From positions 9,577 through 19,618 of the forward strand of contig DCGJ01000035.1 in assembly GCA_002315495.1 (NCBI GenBank): 10,042 bases of DNA. Reading direction: 5' to 3'. The notes below the pieces were generated by a model that saw only the letters and a program-made list of their open reading frames with translations, searched no databases and had not been told where the DNA came from. This document shows, piece after piece, positions 8,039 to 10,042 of this stretch (its first letter is position 1; every line of letters begins with the position of its first letter). The DNA comes from Lachnoclostridium sp. UBA1781. GTDB taxonomy: Bacteria > Bacillota > Clostridia > Lachnospirales > Lachnospiraceae. The translations under genes and the position numbers were made by a program.

Positions 8039-8152
8039 TCGCCGGAGACAGGAGAGAATCTAAACTACTTGGAATTGATGCTTTGGTTTATGATGTCAGG
8101 AAGTGCGGTCTTGTTTCTTGCGAACAGCAAACGAACTTATTTAGGAAATGAA
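8039..8152 (+). other. Sortase cell-wall sorting signal (SPETG)
   Basis: SPETG is encoded at 8039-8053. It is followed by a hydrophobic segment (LELMLWFMMSGSAVLFLA) and the positively charged tail NSKRTYLGNE, the three parts of a sorting signal. SPxTG variants are known substrates of clostridial class B sortases such as that of Clostridioides difficile. No sortase gene lies in the window. Confidence 0.8.
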
Positions 8153-8178
8153 TAGGGGAGAGGAAAAGTTCTAAAACT

Positions 8179-8219
8179 AAAAACAGCTATGGGCTGGGCT
8201 CATAGCTGTTTTTTTATTA
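8179..8219. terminator. Bidirectional intrinsic terminator between converging genes
   Basis: AAAAACAGCTATG (8179-8191) pairs perfectly with CATAGCTGTTTTT (8201-8213) around a nine-base loop. On the plus strand the stem is followed by a T tract to 8215 and an AT-rich tail. On the minus strand the arm also ends in five T residues, followed by AGTTTTAG. It can therefore serve both the surface-protein gene (stop at 8155) and the converging minus-strand gene (stop at 8230). Confidence 0.92.
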
Positions 8220-8229
8220 TTACCATCTT

Positions 8230-9150
8230 TTAGATTCTCTTATAGATAAATGCATTCCCAACCTTCCCAACCCGCTCCACGAGCCGCATTTGCAGAAGGA
8301 TGGTGAGAGCTTTGTTGGCGACACTTGGATTGGTTCTGGTGGCAGCGGCATACTGCGCTGAGGTGAAGGTCTCCGGCAGATAATCCGGAAGAAAATACAG
8401 ATAATCCTTCGGCTCTTCAAGGCTTAGGCAGAACACGCGCGCCTTTGGAATTCCGTCATTTTTCGTTGCCTTCACCTTCTTGTCCGGGCCGAAGCCGTCC
8501 AGCATCTTATACATCTCCACCTGCAGAAACTCCAGGCGAAAGGACAGGTTCGGATGGCTCAAAAAGTCGCGAATGGAATAGAGTTCGGCCATGATTTCAT
8601 AGCCGTAGCGAACCTTTGCAGTCTTCTTCGGCGTGCTGACTTCTCCTGAGTCAGGGTCAATCCATGAAAGTGTCGAGCGATGCACGACCGGGTAAACGAT
8701 TGTGACCTTTGCCGTCTGTAGGAAGGCCTCGAGCTTACGTCGCATGGAATAGAAGCCGCGCGTCTGAATCTCAAACACCTGCAGCCCATCACTTTCGGCG
8801 CCAACCATCGGCGGCCGCACAACATCCGCAACAAATCCTGCCAGTCTCACCTCTTCGTTTGCCACATTTCCGGCATAAAACCGCTTTAGCACCGCATGTG
8901 TGCTCTTCTCCGCGAGCGTTCCGATGCCACCCATCGCCCGCAACTCGTCCGTCACAGTTGCAATCACTTCAGCGAATTCTCCCTCATCCTCACAAGGCTC
9001 GGAAAATGCTTCCAACATCCCGCTAAGTCCATTGGTCACATCACGAGCGGTCAGCGCCAGAGACTCCTTCGCCGCATCGCGGCGTTCTTTTTTAGCTGTG
9101 CGCTTGCGGTGTTGCGTTTTGGAACCGGTTTTTTTGGTTGCTCTGGCCAT
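8230..9150 (-). CDS. Conserved protein of unknown function with EIQT motif and C-terminal winged helix
   Basis: The 306-residue protein starts with a very basic, probably disordered tail (residues 1-28, many K and R). Residues 30-115 look helical. The central part has SDGLQVFEIQTRGF (120-133) followed by RRKLEAFL (138-144), a strand VTIVYPVVH (149-157), and LSHPNLSFRLEFL (198-209). The end (about 258-306) reads as a winged helix: TFTSAQYAAAT, then VANKALTILLQMRLVERVG and GNAFIYKR. I recall proteins of this layout as a conserved bacterial and archaeal family without assigned function. The D121...E127-x-Q129 spacing resembles the active-site strand of PD-(D/E)XK nuclease folds, with Q in place of K; this is inference only. 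AAGGAG (9157-9162, minus strand) lies six bases before ATG 9150, which decides the start although the frame stays open upstream. It is divergent from metG and converges on the surface-protein gene. It has a candidate operator in its leader. DNA binding through the winged helix is plausible. Confidence 0.8.
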   Translation of the reverse strand: MARATKKTGSKTQHRKRTAKKERRDAAKESLALTARDVTNGLSGMLEAFSEPCEDEGEFAEVIATVTDELRAMGGIGTLAEKSTHAVLKRFYAGNVANEEVRLAGFVADVVRPPMVGAESDGLQVFEIQTRGFYSMRRKLEAFLQTAKVTIVYPVVHRSTLSWIDPDSGEVSTPKKTAKVRYGYEIMAELYSIRDFLSHPNLSFRLEFLQVEMYKMLDGFGPDKKVKATKNDGIPKARVFCLSLEEPKDYLYFLPDYLPETFTSAQYAAATRTNPSVANKALTILLQMRLVERVGKVGNAFIYKRI

Positions 9151-9167
9151 GGGGGTCTCCTTTCGGT

Positions 9168-9184
9168 GAAAATGCTGCATTTTC
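9168..9184. promoter_or_regulatory. 17-nt perfect palindrome, candidate operator
   Basis: GAAAATGC (9168-9175) and GCATTTTC (9177-9184) are perfect inverted repeats around a single central base. The site lies over the predicted transcription start of the minus-strand gene and just upstream of its ribosome site, a typical position for a repressor operator. The one-base centre makes a stable RNA hairpin unlikely unless pairs open. Confidence 0.5.
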
Positions 9185-9188
9185 CTTA

Positions 9189-9217
9189 ATTTTAACTGCT
9201 CAAGGGAGGGAAAGCAA
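9189..9217 (-). promoter_or_regulatory. Predicted promoter of the minus-strand winged-helix gene
   Basis: Read on the minus strand, TTGCTT (9217-9212) and TAAAAT (9194-9189) are separated by 17 bases. The -10 box matches consensus in five of six positions, the -35 box in three. Transcription would start near 9182, inside the palindrome. Confidence 0.5.
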
Positions 9218-9249
9218 GGGGAGGCATGCCACATATTTAGTCCCCCCAC

Positions 9250-9279
9250 TTGACATTTCCATGCGAATCGTTGTATATT
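9250..9279 (+). promoter_or_regulatory. Promoter of the metG leader
   Basis: A consensus TTGACA at 9250-9255 is followed by TATATT at 9274-9279 with an 18-base spacer (17 if GTATAT is used). Transcription starts near 9286, directly before the T-box Stem I. The two divergent promoters at 9189-9217 and 9250-9279 are about 30 bases apart. Confidence 0.75.
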
Positions 9280-9285
9280 CCAAAT

Positions 9286-9561
9286 AGTTTCATAGATAAA
9301 GGCAAGGAAAAGAAGAGTAAGATTGTCGCCGCCGTACAGAGAATTCGCATTTGCTGAGAGCGAAGAAGTGGGTTGCAATCCGAACATGGTCTTGGAGCTG
9401 CGGGGTCGAGGGCAACTTAGATTCCGACGGGCGCACCCGTTACAGTGCCGGATTATGCGGGGCATTTTGCCGCAAGTAATCTACAGAGGCATGGTTACAT
9501 GCGAAGTAAAGTGGTACCACGAAGTCAAGGGCTCTCGTCTTTATGATGAGAGCCCATTTTT
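9286..9561 (+). promoter_or_regulatory. T-box riboswitch leader, methionine-specific
   Basis: T-box leaders sense uncharged tRNA and allow read-through of a terminator in front of amino-acid genes. Stem I is visible: the GA-rich motif AGAAGAGTAA (9311-9320), the helix GATTG (9321-9325) with CAATC (9376-9380), the AGAGA bulge at 9338-9342, and the distal helix TTCGC (9344-9348) with GCGAA (9360-9364). The specifier codon ATG lies at 9386-9388 in GAACATGG, matching the downstream methionyl-tRNA synthetase. The T-box sequence AAAGTGGTACCACG is at 9508-9521; its TGGT (9512-9515) can pair with the ACCA end expected of tRNA-Met. The antiterminator is formed by TAAAG (9507-9511) with CTTTA (9539-9543) and ACGA (9519-9522) with TCGT (9535-9538), leaving the seven-base bulge TGGTACC. 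It excludes the terminator at 9529-9555. Confidence 0.95.
9529..9561 (+). terminator. Regulated terminator of the metG T-box
   Basis: GGGCTCTCGTC (9529-9539) pairs with GATGAGAGCCC (9545-9555) over 11 bp including one G-T pair, around the loop TTTAT, followed by ATTTTT. Its left arm shares bases with the antiterminator, so it forms only when uncharged tRNA-Met is not bound. Confidence 0.93.
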
Positions 9562-9605
9562 GCGCACTCGTGCGCAGCCGAATCATATTTTTGGAGGTTT
9601 GATTT

Positions 9606-10042
9606 ATGTGTGATTGTAACAAGAAGAAGCCTTATTACATTACGACCGCGATCGCTTACACATCCGGTAAGCCGCACATCGGAAACACGTACGAAGCTGT
9701 TCTCGCGGACAGCATCGCCCGCTACAAGAGATTTGAGGGGTATGATGTGCATTTTCAGACCGGTACTGACGAGCACGGTCAGAAGATTGAGATTAAGGCG
9801 ATGGAAAATGAGACCACGCCGAAGGCTTTTGTTGATGGCGTAGCAGGAACCATCAAGAGCATTTGGGACCTGATGGGCACGTCCTATGACCGCTTCATCC
9901 GTACGACGGACGAGGATCATGAGGCGCAGGTCAAGAAGATTTTCAAGAAAATGTACGACAAGGGCGACATTTACAAGGGCGCTTACGAAGGAATGTACTG
10001 CACTCCGTGTGAGTCCTTCTGGACCGAGAGCCAGCTTGTAGA
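9606..10042 (+). CDS. metG: Methionyl-tRNA synthetase, N-terminal part (runs off the right edge)
   Basis: This class I aminoacyl-tRNA synthetase charges tRNA-Met with methionine in the cytoplasm. The first 145 residues are visible. AIAYTSGKPHIGNTYEAVLADS holds the class I signature, here HIGN (H24-N27) in place of HIGH, as is common in clostridial enzymes. FQTGTDEHGQKIEIKA (50-65) is the conserved block after it, and YCTPCESFWTESQL (131-144) carries C132 and C135 of the zinc-binding connective domain. ATG at 9606 is preceded by GGAGGT (9593-9598) at seven bases. The N-terminal MCDCNKKK is an unconserved extension. Expression depends on the T-box leader upstream. The KMSKS loop and anticodon-binding domain lie outside the window. 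Confidence 0.96.
   Translation, partial: MCDCNKKKPYYITTAIAYTSGKPHIGNTYEAVLADSIARYKRFEGYDVHFQTGTDEHGQKIEIKAMENETTPKAFVDGVAGTIKSIWDLMGTSYDRFIRTTDEDHEAQVKKIFKKMYDKGDIYKGAYEGMYCTPCESFWTESQLV

Larger units (their letters stand above)
6815..8155 (+). pseudogene. Sortase-anchored surface protein gene interrupted by an in-frame TGA at codon 41
   Basis: One reading frame of 446 codons runs from ATG 6815 to TAG 8153-8155 with a single interruption, TGA at 6935-6937. ATG 6815 has AAGGAG six bases upstream. Codons 1-25 are a signal peptide (basic start, hydrophobic core, cleavage after VTYA). Codons 42 to about 170 are unrecognised. About 170-259 resembles Ig-like or FIVAR-type surface modules seen in Clostridia (GVWSWKEPTT, HTYTALFTP, QYEVEVTVTV). 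Then come seven VTTDGEA repeats (272-320), an acidic stalk (321-408) and SPETG (409-413), followed by a hydrophobic helix and a short tail with KR. This is the layout of a sortase-attached wall protein. The long downstream frame, synonymous repeat changes and intact anchor argue that the TGA is a recent nonsense mutation, a sequencing error or a recoded codon, not old decay. If UGA terminates, only a 40-residue peptide is made. No good in-frame restart with a ribosome site follows. The partner adhesion target is unknown. Confidence 0.7.

Noticed and set aside
9151..9465. Extension of the minus-strand winged-helix protein upstream to 9465.
   Set aside because: This would run through both divergent promoters and T-box Stem I. 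ATG 9150 has a well-placed AAGGAG, and the extra residues look non-coding.
9323..9613. A plus-strand frame of 96 codons upstream of metG.
   Set aside because: It lies over the structured T-box leader and terminator, has no ribosome site and no domain.

Overview
The window looks like chromosomal DNA of a Gram-positive anaerobe of the Clostridia, most likely a Lachnospiraceae-type organism. This is inferred from AGGAGG-type ribosome sites, a lipoprotein with a Bacillota-style signal, an SPxTG sortase signal, a T-box leader in front of methionyl-tRNA synthetase, and the clostridial form of that enzyme (HIGN motif, CTPC zinc pair). UGA ends several normal genes here, so the standard bacterial code applies. 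Most of the window is ordinary core chromosome. No phage, transposon, CRISPR array or rRNA/tRNA gene is visible.

Layout, left to right. (1) 1-717: the 3' part of a double-GNAT acetyltransferase gene, broken at its left side by a 265-bp direct duplication that shifts the frame. (2) 732-1235: a small two-helix membrane protein, closely coupled to the acetyltransferase. (3) 1355-3337: transketolase, with its own strong promoter overlapping the preceding stop codon, a strong codon bias and a clear intrinsic terminator. (4) 3541-5226 and 5270-6736: a probable two-gene unit of a beta-propeller lipoprotein and a cytoplasmic UshA-like metallophosphoesterase/5'-nucleotidase. (5) 6815-8155: a secreted, sortase-anchored surface protein with an Ig-like domain, seven 21-bp repeats and an SPETG anchor. 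It is interrupted by one in-frame TGA at codon 41, followed at once by a hairpin. (6) A bidirectional terminator at 8179-8219 separates it from a converging gene. (7) 9150-8230 (minus strand): a 306-residue protein of a conserved family of unknown function, with an EIQT motif and a C-terminal winged helix. A 17-nt palindrome lies over its predicted transcription start. (8) 9250-10042: divergent promoter, Met-specific T-box leader and the start of metG, which runs off the right edge.

The genes do not form one pathway: central carbon metabolism (tkt), envelope functions (lipoprotein, surface protein), nucleotide or phosphoester hydrolysis, and translation (metG under tRNA control) lie side by side. 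The items most worth a second look are the in-frame TGA in an otherwise intact surface-protein gene, the EIQT/winged-helix protein with its operator-like palindrome, and the duplication in the acetyltransferase gene. I did not find a convincing multi-gene novel system.
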